Notes under the pieces: model-generated | Told to the model about the DNA's origin: nothing | What the model saw: only the letters and a program-made list of their open reading frames with translations | The model's database searches: none | From: Phaeodactylum tricornutum CCAP 1055/1 | Taxonomy: Eukaryota; Bacillariophyta; Bacillariophyceae; Surirellales; Neidiaceae | Direction of reading: 5' to 3' | Length of the DNA: 64,000 bases | Assembly (NCBI RefSeq): GCF_000150955.2 | Contig: NC_011671.1 | Span: 62,001-126,000, forward strand | Shown: positions 9,991-20,219 of the stretch, one piece after another | How positions within the stretch are numbered: position 1 is the first letter of the stretch | Layout of the letters: every line of letters begins with the position of its first letter | Translations under genes and position numbers: made by a program

Positions 9991-10587
9991 ATGGCATCTC
10001 CAAGGCAGGAAATAGCAAGTGACTACTATGATAGAACGCCACTGTCGCCATCTTTCACTCCCAATCATTATTCCGTCCTTTGTGGGAGAGGCAAGAACTG
10101 TTTCGGTTCCATCGGCAATCGCCGATTTCGTGTGACTGTCAGTATGTTCCTTGAACGATACACGGCAGCCAACTCCAAGTTGGTCAGATCAATCATGGTA
10201 TCGGACATTATCGACACAATTCGATCAGCCGGAGGCGGGTTCGTCAAGTTCGACGGCGGTAGATGGTGGGAAATGAGCGATGCCGTGGCCCGGGAAAAAG
10301 TCGGTGCTTACATTCGGGACTGCCTGCATACCAAATACACGTCCGCAGCCAAGTCCAAGATGGCACGACGCCGAGCGCGGCAAAGAATGCAAAAAGAGGA
10401 GCAGAGGAGGGGTATAGAGGAGGGCAAACATGATTCTTGTTCAGACTCGCAACGGCGCAACCAGCATCAGTCGAGTAGCTCACATTGTGGGCATGACACA
10501 AAAGACAACCGTGACGCGCACGACGACAGTGACAACAAAGCCGACTTGACGGACATATGCCCATACGGAGGAGTTGTTGGAGTTTGA
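9991..10587 (+). CDS. DUF6824 domain protein
   Basis: 198 residues from the ATG at 9991. Residues about 26-115 match the diatom-expanded DUF6824 pattern: VLCGRGK, then a GNRRFR block, a YTAANSKLVRS helix, a VSDIIDTIRSAGGGFVKF segment, a tryptophan pair (GRWWEM), and DAVAREKVGAYIRD. The C-terminal third is basic (ARRRARQRMQ) then His/Asp/Ser-rich and disordered. The family is common in stramenopiles. It is often treated as a possible nuclear DNA-binding family, but no activity is established. The usual CGRG core is present, so it is probably functional. Confidence 0.82.
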   Translation: MASPRQEIASDYYDRTPLSPSFTPNHYSVLCGRGKNCFGSIGNRRFRVTVSMFLERYTAANSKLVRSIMVSDIIDTIRSAGGGFVKFDGGRWWEMSDAVAREKVGAYIRDCLHTKYTSAAKSKMARRRARQRMQKEEQRRGIEEGKHDSCSDSQRRNQHQSSSSHCGHDTKDNRDAHDDSDNKADLTDICPYGGVVGV

Positions 10588-10846
10588 GATTTCTTCTTTT
10601 TCTACTTTTGGACAACGCCGGGCTACACCAAGTCCTTGCATTTCTTGCAAAATGCTGCCGGTACCCGTAGCCTCTAATATAACACTCGCTGCTGAGTAAA
10701 AATAGGCCTACAATGCCCAAACCGTACCGAGATGTTTCCCTTGATCTCGAAAGATAGCTTATTAATTTTTGTGTATTGGTACAGCTTGAATTTCCGTTCC
10801 CAGCGCGGGTGGGGACAACGGGTGTGAAATTCGAGGAAATTTGTCG

Positions 10847-12064
10847 CTAAACCCAAAAGTGTGCCGCGACGCCATGTGAGCGTAGTGCGTGAAAAAGCTG
10901 GAGGGAATCTTGGACGGATCCACCCATCCCGCGACGTTTCCAGGAGCGATTGAGCTCGAGCAAGTGTACATGGTGTTCGAAATAAAACTGATCCACCAGA
11001 GTCTGGAGAGTTTCATCGTGAAGCAACTGTTGCACGAGGGGCCATTCAACACTAGGCGTGTCAATGTCCAGCTTGACAACGACAAAATCGTTGGGCTCAA
11101 AATTTTCGAGAAGCATGCGAAAGGGGTTGCGCGGACTGTCGGGGTCCGGGTCGACCGGAACGTTGATCCAGTGGTAGGCGGCTTGGAGTGCGTTGGGTAC
11201 GAGCCGAAAGACCTTGTCCGGCACGGTAGGTTTGACCTCGTAGGAATAAATGTGATCAAAGGGCATACCAAAGCGGTGATACATGTTGGTCAAGTAAACG
11301 GCAGGACTAGCGTGGTGTCCGTGAAAGTCCAAACTCGCGCCCATATCAATCAAAACGGTACGGGATGTGCGTGTGAGGGTCCGGCAAATGGCGGCAAAAT
11401 CGTGCACCATGTAATCCAGGGAGAGCATCCGGGGTTGATCCTTGTTTGTGGGGTCCTCACAAATACCGGGATGGCGCATCGGTGCGAACAGGGGTTCTAC
11501 CATTCCCATACGGGTAGTCTCGGAGAGCTGTCCGCTAGGGAACAATCCGGACCAACCGTCGGGATGTAGTTGCAGTGTATCGCACACGGTAGGATCATCC
11601 TCCACGATCTGACGAACGTCCGGGACGGCGGACGTAAAGTTCTGTACACGCGCCGCGTAATCCCGGACTTCCTTTTTCCACGCGTGCAACGATTTGTAGA
11701 TTGTCGATTCGGAGGGATCGTTCCATATTGTACAACCCGCTGCACTCTGTCCGTGTGATGTATCGTAGCCGAGCCGCTGCGAGTGCTGGAGAATGTAGGT
11801 TTCCGCCGATGCTGGACGGTAGGCTTTGTCGGAGGGTTTGGACGTCGGCACGTAGGCGGGTCGATGCGGCCAGACAATGGGATCGAACGATTCCGATGGA
11901 TTGTGGAGAAGACTGATCCAGAGACGTTCTTGACTGAACGCGAGGAGCGTCGCGACACACACGGCCAAGCACATTAAAAGAAAGGTTGCCGTTTTGAAAG
12001 ACCAAGCCGACGATGTCAATGACGACGCAATACCGAAGCTCTTGCGACGGCCAAATCGCGTCAT
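10847..12064 (-). CDS. Type II membrane protein with FkbM-like methyltransferase domain
   Basis: 405 residues from the ATG at 12064; the frame extends 25 codons further up but without an ATG. Residues 22-44 form one transmembrane anchor after a basic N-terminus (MTRFGRRK), giving type II topology. The C-terminal half has VLIDMGASLDFHG (SAM-binding loop-like), IYSYEVKP, NDFVVVKLDIDTPSVEW and VDQFYFEHHVH, the pattern seen in FkbM-type and related algal secreted methyltransferases. Possible role: O-methylation of glycans or other substrates in the Golgi lumen (inference). It diverges from the DUF819 gene on the other strand across a roughly 260-bp gap. Confidence 0.62.
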   Translation of the reverse strand: MTRFGRRKSFGIASSLTSSAWSFKTATFLLMCLAVCVATLLAFSQERLWISLLHNPSESFDPIVWPHRPAYVPTSKPSDKAYRPASAETYILQHSQRLGYDTSHGQSAAGCTIWNDPSESTIYKSLHAWKKEVRDYAARVQNFTSAVPDVRQIVEDDPTVCDTLQLHPDGWSGLFPSGQLSETTRMGMVEPLFAPMRHPGICEDPTNKDQPRMLSLDYMVHDFAAICRTLTRTSRTVLIDMGASLDFHGHHASPAVYLTNMYHRFGMPFDHIYSYEVKPTVPDKVFRLVPNALQAAYHWINVPVDPDPDSPRNPFRMLLENFEPNDFVVVKLDIDTPSVEWPLVQQLLHDETLQTLVDQFYFEHHVHLLELNRSWKRRGMGGSVQDSLQLFHALRSHGVAAHFWV

Positions 12065-12605
12065 ACTTGCAACGACGGTGGATGTGGTTGACGCCTCGGG
12101 GAGGAAACCGTTGTGGAATGTCAGGTGCGGTACAAACAACTACGACTCTTGCGATAAAAGCGGACGTCTTTTTGCAGCGACAGCGAAAAGTTTGTACAGG
12201 GCGGACCTCGATTGCAAGTGCCGATCGGGTGACAATCTTCCGGACTGTATTGGATCGAGCTCGAACCGGTCCGCGATTGGAGTAGCCTATGTCGTTCAGG
12301 TCAATTCTGCCGACCATATGTAGAAATGGCTTCCTCAGTCACAGAGCTTTCGATCGGCACCGCATCCTATTCGTCCACGTTGCAACGACAATCAATGCCG
12401 TTCTACCGCGCCCTCCTGTCGTATCGTCCCCATTGGTGCAACTGCATCTCGATCAGCGTCCACCGCGCTGTCGGTCACTCTGCCTCTCATTCCCGCCACG
12501 GATCAGTGGGGCAATTGGGCCGTCTTCACGGGGACCGCCGCCGCATCGCCTTGGCTAGGCCGGAATACAGCCGTCGGGAAACTACTCGGTGCCCCTGTCA
12601 CCGCC

Positions 12606-13954
12606 ATGGCCTCCGTCTTTCTCTTGGCGACCGTCGGGGTCCTCGCGCCCGGTGGCAGTGAAGCCGCTCGTTCATTGCAGATTCTATCCCTCCAACTGGC
12701 CACGCCGCTCATTCTACTCGGTGCCGACCTCCGCAACGCCACGGCCCGTTGTGGGCCCCTCCTACTTTCATTCCTTACTGCCGCCACGGCCACCGTCCTG
12801 GCCTGTATCGTGGGATGGAAACTCACCGGCACGGCTCTTACCAAGGCCCTCGGGAGGGACGGTTTGGTGATTGCGGCCGCTCTCATGGCCAAGAACGTTG
12901 GAGGTGGAATCAATTACGGTACGTGATCACGATTGTAACGTTAGTGCAAGAGGGGTAGTGACTACTGTATTTTTGTCACGCGGTGGGTGGTGGATTCTAC
13001 GGTACCTACACGATCGAACGAAACCCTCAAAATGAGAAATGCCCAACGTTACCAACGATGCTTTGATCTCTCACGCACCATTTGTTTTTGCTTGGTTTCC
13101 CCTGTCCGTTGTATCGTCCCAGTGGCAGGTAAGTACTCGGACGATGAATTACGCTACCGGCTCTTGCATGTAGCCTACTCTTGCTCAAACGTAGTTCCGA
13201 ATACCATTTAGTTTGCCGATCATTGGGGGCCAGTCCGACGGCTGTTGCGGCTGGGCTTTGCGTCGACAACATCTTTGCGCTTGTATACTTTCCAGTCACG
13301 TCAGCCCTAGCGTTGGGGCGACCAGATGTGGAGGCCACGCGTGCTCAACGAGACGAGAATCAAAACGAATGGACGGATAACAGTATTATTCGCCAGCGTG
13401 AGACAAACCTTACCGACGCATCCATTTCGGTCGAGAGCACATCCACGGTATTATTTTTGGCGGCGGCCTTGCTTTGGCTTGGCGAACGGATCGGTGGAAC
13501 GGCCGGCGCCTTGCCGACGTGTACCCTGTTGACGGTCGCACTGGCCAGCAACGCTCCCCGATCTTGGATGGCGCCGCTCCAACCGGCGGCGCACGTGGCC
13601 GGAACCCTCGGCCTCTATTTGTTCTTTGCAACCGCAGGGGCACCGGGAATTGCCGTCGCTGAATCCGTCAAAGCTTCCCTGCTCCCGCTTACGGCTTTTT
13701 TGGGATTACTGTACACCATTCACGGTTCACTACTGACGATCCTAGGCAAATGGGGTGGCCAGCGCCTGGCATTTTTGGCACCCCAGCGGTTGCTGGTGGC
13801 GTCGTCGGCAGCCATTGGAGGACCAGCGACCGCCGTCGCCCTGGCGCAAGGGTCGGGATGGACCACCCTTCAAGTTCCCAGTGTGCTAGTTGGAAACGTG
13901 GGCTACGCTATCGCTACCTTTGCCGGGCTGGGCTACTTTCAACTTTTTCGCTAA
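12606..13954 (+). CDS. DUF819 (YjcL-like) multi-pass membrane protein, two exons, N-terminus uncertain
   Basis: Exon 1 runs to 12918 and exon 2 is 13212-13954. The 293-bp intron has a GTACGT donor and a CATTTAG acceptor, and the junction codon restores INY-V-CRSLGASPTAVAAGL, the conserved DUF819 segment. Many hydrophobic helices are present (PLILLGADLR, VLACIVGWKL, LAAALLWLGERIGG, VGNVGYAIATFAGLGYF). DUF819 proteins are membrane proteins of unknown transport role. The start is unclear. The frame is open and coding-like upstream from 12324 (SVTLPLIPATDQWGNWAVFTGTAA), but the first in-frame ATG is 12606, which would cut conserved sequence. An ATG at 12326 lies in another frame. A missed small intron or upstream exon, or a frameshift, could explain this. 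Confidence 0.78.
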
Positions 13955-14385
13955 TAGACACGACGGTATCTATAGACAGAGTAGACTGCTTCACCTCGTA
14001 GTATCCCGCTCTCTCAGGTGTGTGAAAGGGGTTTTTGTTGATCGCATCATAGTCCAATGCCGAGAGGCAGGGGGAGAGGGGGGTTCGGCTGGAGTCCAAT
14101 GATAGTTCTATGTTGTGTTACTCCATCGCTTGCTCTTTCATTTTACGAAAAGATCGTGAACTACCTTGAAATTTCGAATTTGTCTATGCGACATTTTCTA
14201 TTTATTAAGAAATTGCGTCTCCGACCATGATCGCTCAAAAACGAATATTTAGACATTCGCAACACCGAAAGAAAATTTCGTTGACACGAAATAGAAAGCA
14301 CCTCCACTTCACAGTCATCAGTGTCGTCTTTATCTTCTGATACAGTTCAGCCTTGTCCGTTTCCACCGCAGGCAGCGTATTGATC
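13955..14385. other. Spacer with promoter of the HA-domain gene
   Basis: No gene. Contains TCACAGTCA at 14309-14317, 69-77 bp before the next start codon. Confidence 0.5.
14309..14317 (+). promoter_or_regulatory. TCACAGTCA motif upstream of the HA-domain gene
   Basis: Exact 9-mer on the coding strand, ending 69 bp before the ATG at 14386. One of 17 copies in the window; function inferred only from position and enrichment. Confidence 0.4.
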
Positions 14386-15201
14386 ATGTTTGGTTGGTTG
14401 TGGAAGAACGTCTTTGGCGGCGAGGACCTCGAGAAGAAGCCCAAGGACGTTTCCACTGATCAAAGGGGGCATGCCGTACCCAAGTCGACGCTGGTACCTT
14501 CCTCTACCGAAACGGGGGCGACTCTGTCTTCAGGTACACCAGTAGTGTCGCCGCCGCGATCACAAAAAACTTCTGTGAAAGACCCACAAACTTCGTTGAC
14601 GAAAAAGCGCATGTCCGAAAGTCAATCGTCGTCTGGAGGAAAGAAAGCGAGAACTTTGATTTCATCACCGGCGCGCAAACCGTCCAAGAGCGACCCTGTT
14701 TCCGAGGCGTGGGAAGCGAATTTTGCCAAAGTGAGAGAGCTTTTCGAGTTGCACCACTCTCTTGAAAACTTTTCAGCGCATTGCAAGGATGACACGCTAG
14801 TTTCTTGGGTAGAAGATCAACAGAAGCAGTACGAAAACGACAGAGCAAACAGCTCCTTCAAAAAGAGCTTTGTTGCCAGAAATCAGTTTGTTCGGCTTGT
14901 CGATATTGGTGCCATCCAGTTGTTATCCCCTCGTCAAGACGTCACGATAGACAGAGACTTTGATGTCATGCTTGGCAAACTCGCCGCGTTCAACGAGACC
15001 CACAAGGACGCTTTGGTCCCTCCACAGTTTGAGGACCAGGAACTCGCCAAGTGGGTCAAAAGTCTCAGGAGCAAATGGGGGCGTTTGCGTCGCGGCACAA
15101 GCTCCAATTTTTCCGTTCACCAGATGGAAAAGCTAAACGCGATTGGTTTTGAATTCACGTGTTCTCGGGGTCGCCCGCGTGACTTCACCAAAAAAGAGTA
15201 G
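14386..15201 (+). CDS. Protein with two helicase-associated (HA) domains
   Basis: 271 residues from the first ATG, 14386; the frame continues upstream only to a TTG. After a disordered Ser/Thr/Lys-rich N-terminus (to about residue 110) come two repeats of the HA-domain pattern: W-x-F-x-x-L-x-x-L..H......D..LVSWVEDQQ, and DRDFDVMLGKL...H..ALVP..FEDQELAKWVKSLRSKW. Each is about 65-70 residues and ends in an LxxIG helix. The end is basic with GRPRDF, an AT-hook-like core. HA domains are abundant in diatom proteins without a helicase and are thought to bind nucleic acid. Nuclear location and DNA binding are inference. Confidence 0.7.
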   Translation: MFGWLWKNVFGGEDLEKKPKDVSTDQRGHAVPKSTLVPSSTETGATLSSGTPVVSPPRSQKTSVKDPQTSLTKKRMSESQSSSGGKKARTLISSPARKPSKSDPVSEAWEANFAKVRELFELHHSLENFSAHCKDDTLVSWVEDQQKQYENDRANSSFKKSFVARNQFVRLVDIGAIQLLSPRQDVTIDRDFDVMLGKLAAFNETHKDALVPPQFEDQELAKWVKSLRSKWGRLRRGTSSNFSVHQMEKLNAIGFEFTCSRGRPRDFTKKE

Positions 15202-15493
15202 GAAGGAGACAACACCGTTCGTAAAGGCGGTTGGATTCAACAGATGAGAGAGGCGGGCAACAGGTCTGACGGTAGATGGATGAATCCCAATTTGACGAAT
15301 AAGGTTAGATCCAAAGAATCAAAAGTAAATGCAATGCAAATTAAAACTTGTAAAGAATCCCCAACGTGAAGTATGCTACTACCGCCGTCTCCCAAGGGAT
15401 GGGCGAAAATATCGATGTCCAGCAGATCTACCTTCACATTAATTTTCATGGAAAGGCACATTACAATTTTAAAATGCTTGACAAGTGAAACCT
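15202..15493. other. Short convergent spacer
   Basis: 3' flanks of the HA-domain gene (plus strand) and the unknown two-exon gene (minus strand). Nothing else recognised. Confidence 0.4.
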
Positions 15494-16556
15494 TCAACGT
15501 ACGCAAGCATTTCGAGTTATGATGTATTCCGCACAAAGTGCCATACTGCGGAAATATTCAAACGGTGTATGCTTGTCTGGAATCCCAATCTCACAATCGT
15601 CATTGCTGACCCAAACGCCACCTTTTTTTATCCAGCTTTTCTCCGACAAAAATTGCAAAGGAAGCTGGGGAACAGAAATCCCTGAAGACGTCTCAACGTG
15701 CTTCGCGTAGTATCCTTCGCTTGACTGTGAGGATTTCTGAATCAAGTCAATCTTGTTTTTGGTTGATATTTCCGTCACTGCTCTTGGCTTCCCTTCCTTT
15801 TGTAGGTTGGCTCACGGACAATACCTTTTCTCTAAAAGGAAGAATCGCATTCTTTTGATGGTGGCTGGCATTTACATAGCAGGTCCCACTGCTACCACCA
15901 TTTCTTGTGGTCGTATATGATTCTTTGACACCAAGCTTGTAGGTACCTCTCTTGTCGTCAGCCTTTTGGAGTTCTGTTGCCATAAGTGGAGCCAGACGAA
16001 GGGTACCCTCGTCTTCCATACCGGTTCTGGCAACAATTTTGGGGTCAGGGCGCTCCAAACGGCAATGACCCGTAAGAAGGTCTGATTGCCCGTTGTTGAT
16101 TGTGTCAATTGAGAATCGAGCTTCTTCCAGGCCTAGAACCAGAGGATATCTCAATGGAGAGGGTCCCACAGTATGAGTCGGTGGAATTGAATTCCTAAGG
16201 TGTGGCCTGCCTTGTGTTCCAATCGAAACATTGGAGTTTTTGTCTGTGTTCACGTCTTGGATCTGCGCATTTCTCCGGGCTAAGGCGGGCTCACTATTTA
16301 TATTATTGCCAGACTCAGGGCTTCGCCTTTCCTCTCTCGACAATGCGCATTCACTAGAAGTGGCATCCTGCAAGGAACTTTGTATGTCAGGACTCTCTTC
16401 GAAATACTCAACAATCAACGTGTCTACATCACAAAACAGAGCTTCCTCTCGAAAGCCAGCGTACTCTGGACAGTTGTCCTCGGACGGTTCCGCCATGGTT
16501 GTGCCCACACTGCCCGAGACTTTCGTCTGTACTGGTGAACCATCTAGCACTGGCAT
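15494..16556 (-). CDS. Unrecognised two-exon protein, about 320 residues
   Basis: The first ATG is at 16556. Exon 1 (15825-16556) is polar and Ser/Glu/Asn-rich. A 100-bp intron (15725-15824) is supported by a GTATTG donor, a TTGACTTGAT branch-like stretch and a TCCTCACAG acceptor, joining in phase 0. Exon 2 (15494-15724) then adds a more globular C-terminus (SWIKKGGVWVSNDD, PFEYFRSMALCAEYI). Using the nearer acceptor TTGATTCAG would add four residues. Without splicing, exon 1 would stop at 15747 and the well-formed second frame would be orphaned. No family recognised. A short conserved-looking segment in exon 1 is ALFCDVDTLIVEYFEE. Confidence 0.5.
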
Positions 16557-16732
16557 CGGCTTCACCGGAAAACCGGAAAGTTGTGGCCTGGCCAATTACT
16601 ACGCAACTGCGCACATTTCCAGAAAAAGTTTATTTACGGGATGTCGAAACGCTTCGAGACAAAAATGTTTTCAATGCCATTTGTATTCATTAGAACTATG
16701 TTGCGCTTCTTTTTTCGTACACATGTATTCCA

Positions 16733-19166
16733 CTAGGCTGCTTTGCGCTGTACTTCCTCCTTTTCGATGGATTCCGAATCATACATGGCGGCGATAATGT
16801 CATTGTATGTCGAAATGACCTTGTGTCGACGAATGCTCATTTTAGGGGTCAGCATATCGTTGGCAGCGGTAAACGGTGCAACAAAGGCCCAGTTCTGCGG
16901 TACTTCAAACTTTTTCATATTCTTGCACTTGATCTTAATGTCGGCATCGACCAAGGCACGGACCTTTTCATTCATGGCGAGTTCGTCGTCCGAAACGCTG
17001 TCGTCCAAACCCAGTTCGGCGCGAATAGCGGGCCATTCCGGCACTACCAAGGCGACATTGAACGGTTGATTGGCTCCGGTCAAGACGACTTGCGCAATGA
17101 AACGACTCATACCAATCCCTTCTTCAATTGGCGTAGGACAAACGTACTTGCCGTTTTCCAGTTTGTACAATTCTTTGAGTCGACCCGTTACTTTCAGAAA
17201 GCCATCTTCTCCCATACGTCCCAAATCTCCCGTATGAAACATGCGCGTTTTGCCATCCGGGGCGGTCGTAATGACTTCGGCCGTGGCTTCGGCGTTCCCG
17301 TAGTATCCGCGCATAATATTGGGTCCGGTACAGCATATTTCACCCTCTTCACCAATCGGTAATTCCTTGCCTTCTTCGTCGACAATGTGGACCGTCACAC
17401 CGCCAATGGCTTTCCCCACCGAACCCACTTTGCGATACTCCGGAGTGTTAATGGTAATGATCGGGGATGTTTCCGTCAATCCGTATCCCTCGCATACTTG
17501 GATGCCCACGTCGTCCATAAAGGACAAGACTTCGGGCGGACAGGCGGCACCCGCCACGAAGGCGTGCCGGAGCTTTCCACCGAAGCGGGCCCGAATTTTA
17601 CCCAACACGAGTTTGTCCAGCACGCCGAGTTTGGTCCGTTCGATGAAGCCTAGTGCATCCCGCGTCCCTTCGTTTACGGCGACCCGTTCCCGTCCCAACG
17701 ACAGGGCGGCCTTCATGAGTTTCTTACGCAAGGGCGGTGCGGCTTCCATGGCGTTGTGCACACCGTCGTAAATCTTTTTGAACAAGGTCGGGACGGCAAA
17801 GAGCACGGTGGGCTGGACGAGTTGCAAGTCTTCTAGAATATGACTGACACCACGCGATATTCCCATACTGGAACCGTGAGCCATGCTACTCCAGAGCTCG
17901 GCCGTTTGTCCGTAACTATGTGCCCAGGGCAAAAAGGCCAAGCTGACGTCGTCATCCTTAATGAGCTTGCGTACGTCGCCGAGAGATCGGCAGCCGGCCT
18001 TGACGTTGCTACAAAAATTTTCGTGCGTCAACTCGACGCCTTTGGGTTTGCCTGTGTGTGTGTGTGTCACCAAAGAAAGCAGGGAAAAGTGAGGAATACA
18101 GTGATGGGTGGAACGGTGTGGTCACATGGTCGTAGGCGGGTATGGGTCTGCATTGACGTACCCGTCGTTCCGGAGGTGTAAATAAGATTGGCGAGATCGT
18201 CCGGAGTGGGTAGTTTGACGAATTGTCCGTCGACGTCGGCCGTGGCGTGGTGCATGAGTGTCGAGTACGCAAAGGGTTCACCATCCGGGGCGTCCAAACA
18301 GACGTTAGCCTGCAGCGTGGGCACGTTGATGCGGACCTGGGAGCGGACAACGTCGTAAATGTCGGTGGTGGCGCAAAAGACGACCTTGGCCCCCGAGTCG
18401 TTGAGAATGTAGGTCCAGTCCGAGGGCAGCTGGGCCTCGTACATAGGTACGACGTTGGCGTTGAGTGAGTACGCGGCGCAGGCAATGGTGACCCATTCGA
18501 CGCGGTTGTTGCTGATCAAACCGACCTTGTCGTGCTCCTGCACGCCTGTGGGATCGTGGGAGGGTAACGTTAGGTTTAATGTATGATTCATTGTTTTTGG
18601 ATTGATTGACAGTAGTTTTGGATTGATTGAGAGGGGTAGAGTTGACTGACTGTGAGTTCCAACAACAATATACGCACACATATATAGATACGCATACACG
18701 TATACACACGCACATGTAGACACATATAGACACACCCCCATACTAAACAACGCAACGTACCCAAGTCTCGCAAGACGGCCCGACACACACTGACGGCCTG
18801 GTCAAATTCGGCAAAGGAGATCCATTCGTAAGCCTTACTGGCGTCACTGTAGGTTCCGAACAAGCGTTTTTCCGCAAAGACTTGACACGATCGGGTCTGC
18901 ATTTCGTGCAACGTTTCGAACGCCGTGAGTCCGTCGGATCCAATCCATCCCTGCGTGTAGTACTCTCGTTGACGCACGGAGAGTTCCACGTCCGGTTGCG
19001 TCGACAAGGGTGTGACGCTGACGCTGGACAACGCTCGGGTCTCGGGTGATCCCATCCAGCGACGGGTCGAGACGTCCGCCATCCGAGTCCGTCGCGTCCA
19101 CGGGGAACGCTTCCCAGCGTGGCGCATCAGGAGACGAGTCGTCGTAGTCGTAGCCAACGATGTCAT
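16733..19166 (-). CDS. Long-chain acyl-CoA synthetase (AMP-binding), three exons
   Basis: Exons 18761-19166, 18162-18545 and 16733-18051 join in phase 1 both times to give about 702 residues. Both donors are GTACGT; acceptors are CCCACAG and CACACAG. The second junction rebuilds the AMP-binding P-loop YTSGTTGKPKGVELTHENF at about residues 257-275. Other signatures are EGYGLTETSPIIT (~451), GEICCTGPNIMRGYYGN (~500), FHTGDLG (~535) and the FACS motif GRLKELYKLENGKYV (~553-567). The enzyme activates long-chain fatty acids to acyl-CoA with ATP, feeding lipid synthesis or beta-oxidation. The N-terminus (MTSLATTTTTRLLMRH, then Arg-rich) may be a mitochondrial-type targeting segment; a second start at MADVSTRR is possible. 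Family is certain; compartment is not. Confidence 0.95.
18052..18068. repeat. (TG)n microsatellite in LACS intron 2
   Basis: On the coding strand this is a (CA)n run directly before the AG of the 3' splice site, in the place of a normal polypyrimidine tract. Confidence 0.85.
18655..18740. repeat. AC/AT-rich simple repeat in LACS intron 1
   Basis: Degenerate ACACATATA/ACGCATACAC repeat within the 215-bp first intron. Confidence 0.7.
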
Positions 19167-20219
19167 GCGGTGCTAGTCCTTTGGGGAGAAACGGTGGAAG
19201 GCTTTACTGGCAATCCTACGGTTGACGCGCCTTTTTGGACGAGGTTACGGTGAAATACGAACGGTATTAGATTGGTGATGGTTGTTTTGGTTTGGTGCAC
19301 ACATACACACACTCGGATGTACTCGGACGCACACAAACCGCAGTCTGTGAGCGAAAAAAAGGGAAACAAGGACCCGATGCCGCAGCGGCAACGAAAAGCG
19401 CTTGGATGCTGCCGGAGCGAGAACGCAATCCAAGGAAGTGGTGTCACTGTCACGTCCATCCCCCCCAATTGACCTTGACACCACGAGTTCGCACGCTCCA
19501 TACAAGTTTCCAGAGTCCAGTGGTGACGCTGTGCCCTTTCCCGGCACTCGATGCAGTCGTGTGTGTGTGTGCGTATTTACAGTCAATACTACAAGCGTTC
19601 CCCCGCCATTCCCATATCCCCTAGCCCTACAGAAACGCCAGTCCCGGTCCCGTTTCCCCAACGAGGATTCTCCCTCCTCGAAGAGCAGCTCAAGCCCCCT
19701 CTAGTTAGACATGAATCTACCCACGCACACGATCAGTGCGATTCCAATGGAATATGGTATGTCCGATTCTCACAGTCAACGACAAAACTCTGCGTCGGCC
19801 TTTGCAGAAGACGAAAAGTACCCGGCGGGCGTTTCCCAGACATGTTGGTGGATGTGAACGTCCCCAGAGGTACACAATTCACGGTCAGTCCATAGTCTGT
19901 AGGTCCCACGCTCTGATGTCCTCTACAAAGAACTGTGTACGGAATCTAATAGCAATGATATTCATTTACATTGCTTTTCTGTTATTATCCCCCCAAAAAA
20001 GAACACTGCAGTCCTGCCAAATTAATTACACATTTAGCATTCTCAACGAAATACGCCATTTTGACACGTATTCGGTCCTCTCGAATTTGGCAACAAACAA
20101 CATTCGCCGTGTACCATAGGAAGAAGTGTACTGCTGCTCCCGACATCCATCGTTGGATTAGGGCACTTATCGATCGCTTCGAAAACCTCTCTTGCATTGC
20201 AGTAAGAAAAGAACGACTC
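19167..20219. other. Divergent promoter region between LACS and a methyltransferase gene
   Basis: About 1 kb without a supported gene. It contains CA/TG-rich simple sequence (around 19298-19312 and 19557-19575) and two motif copies (TCACTGTCA at 19444, TCACAGTCA at 19770). The frame of the downstream gene is open upstream to 19971, but only from a TTG. Confidence 0.5.

Noticed and set aside
9720-10022. Upstream exon for the DUF6824 gene
   Set aside because: Frame has no recognisable residues, and the ATG at 9991 already precedes the full domain.
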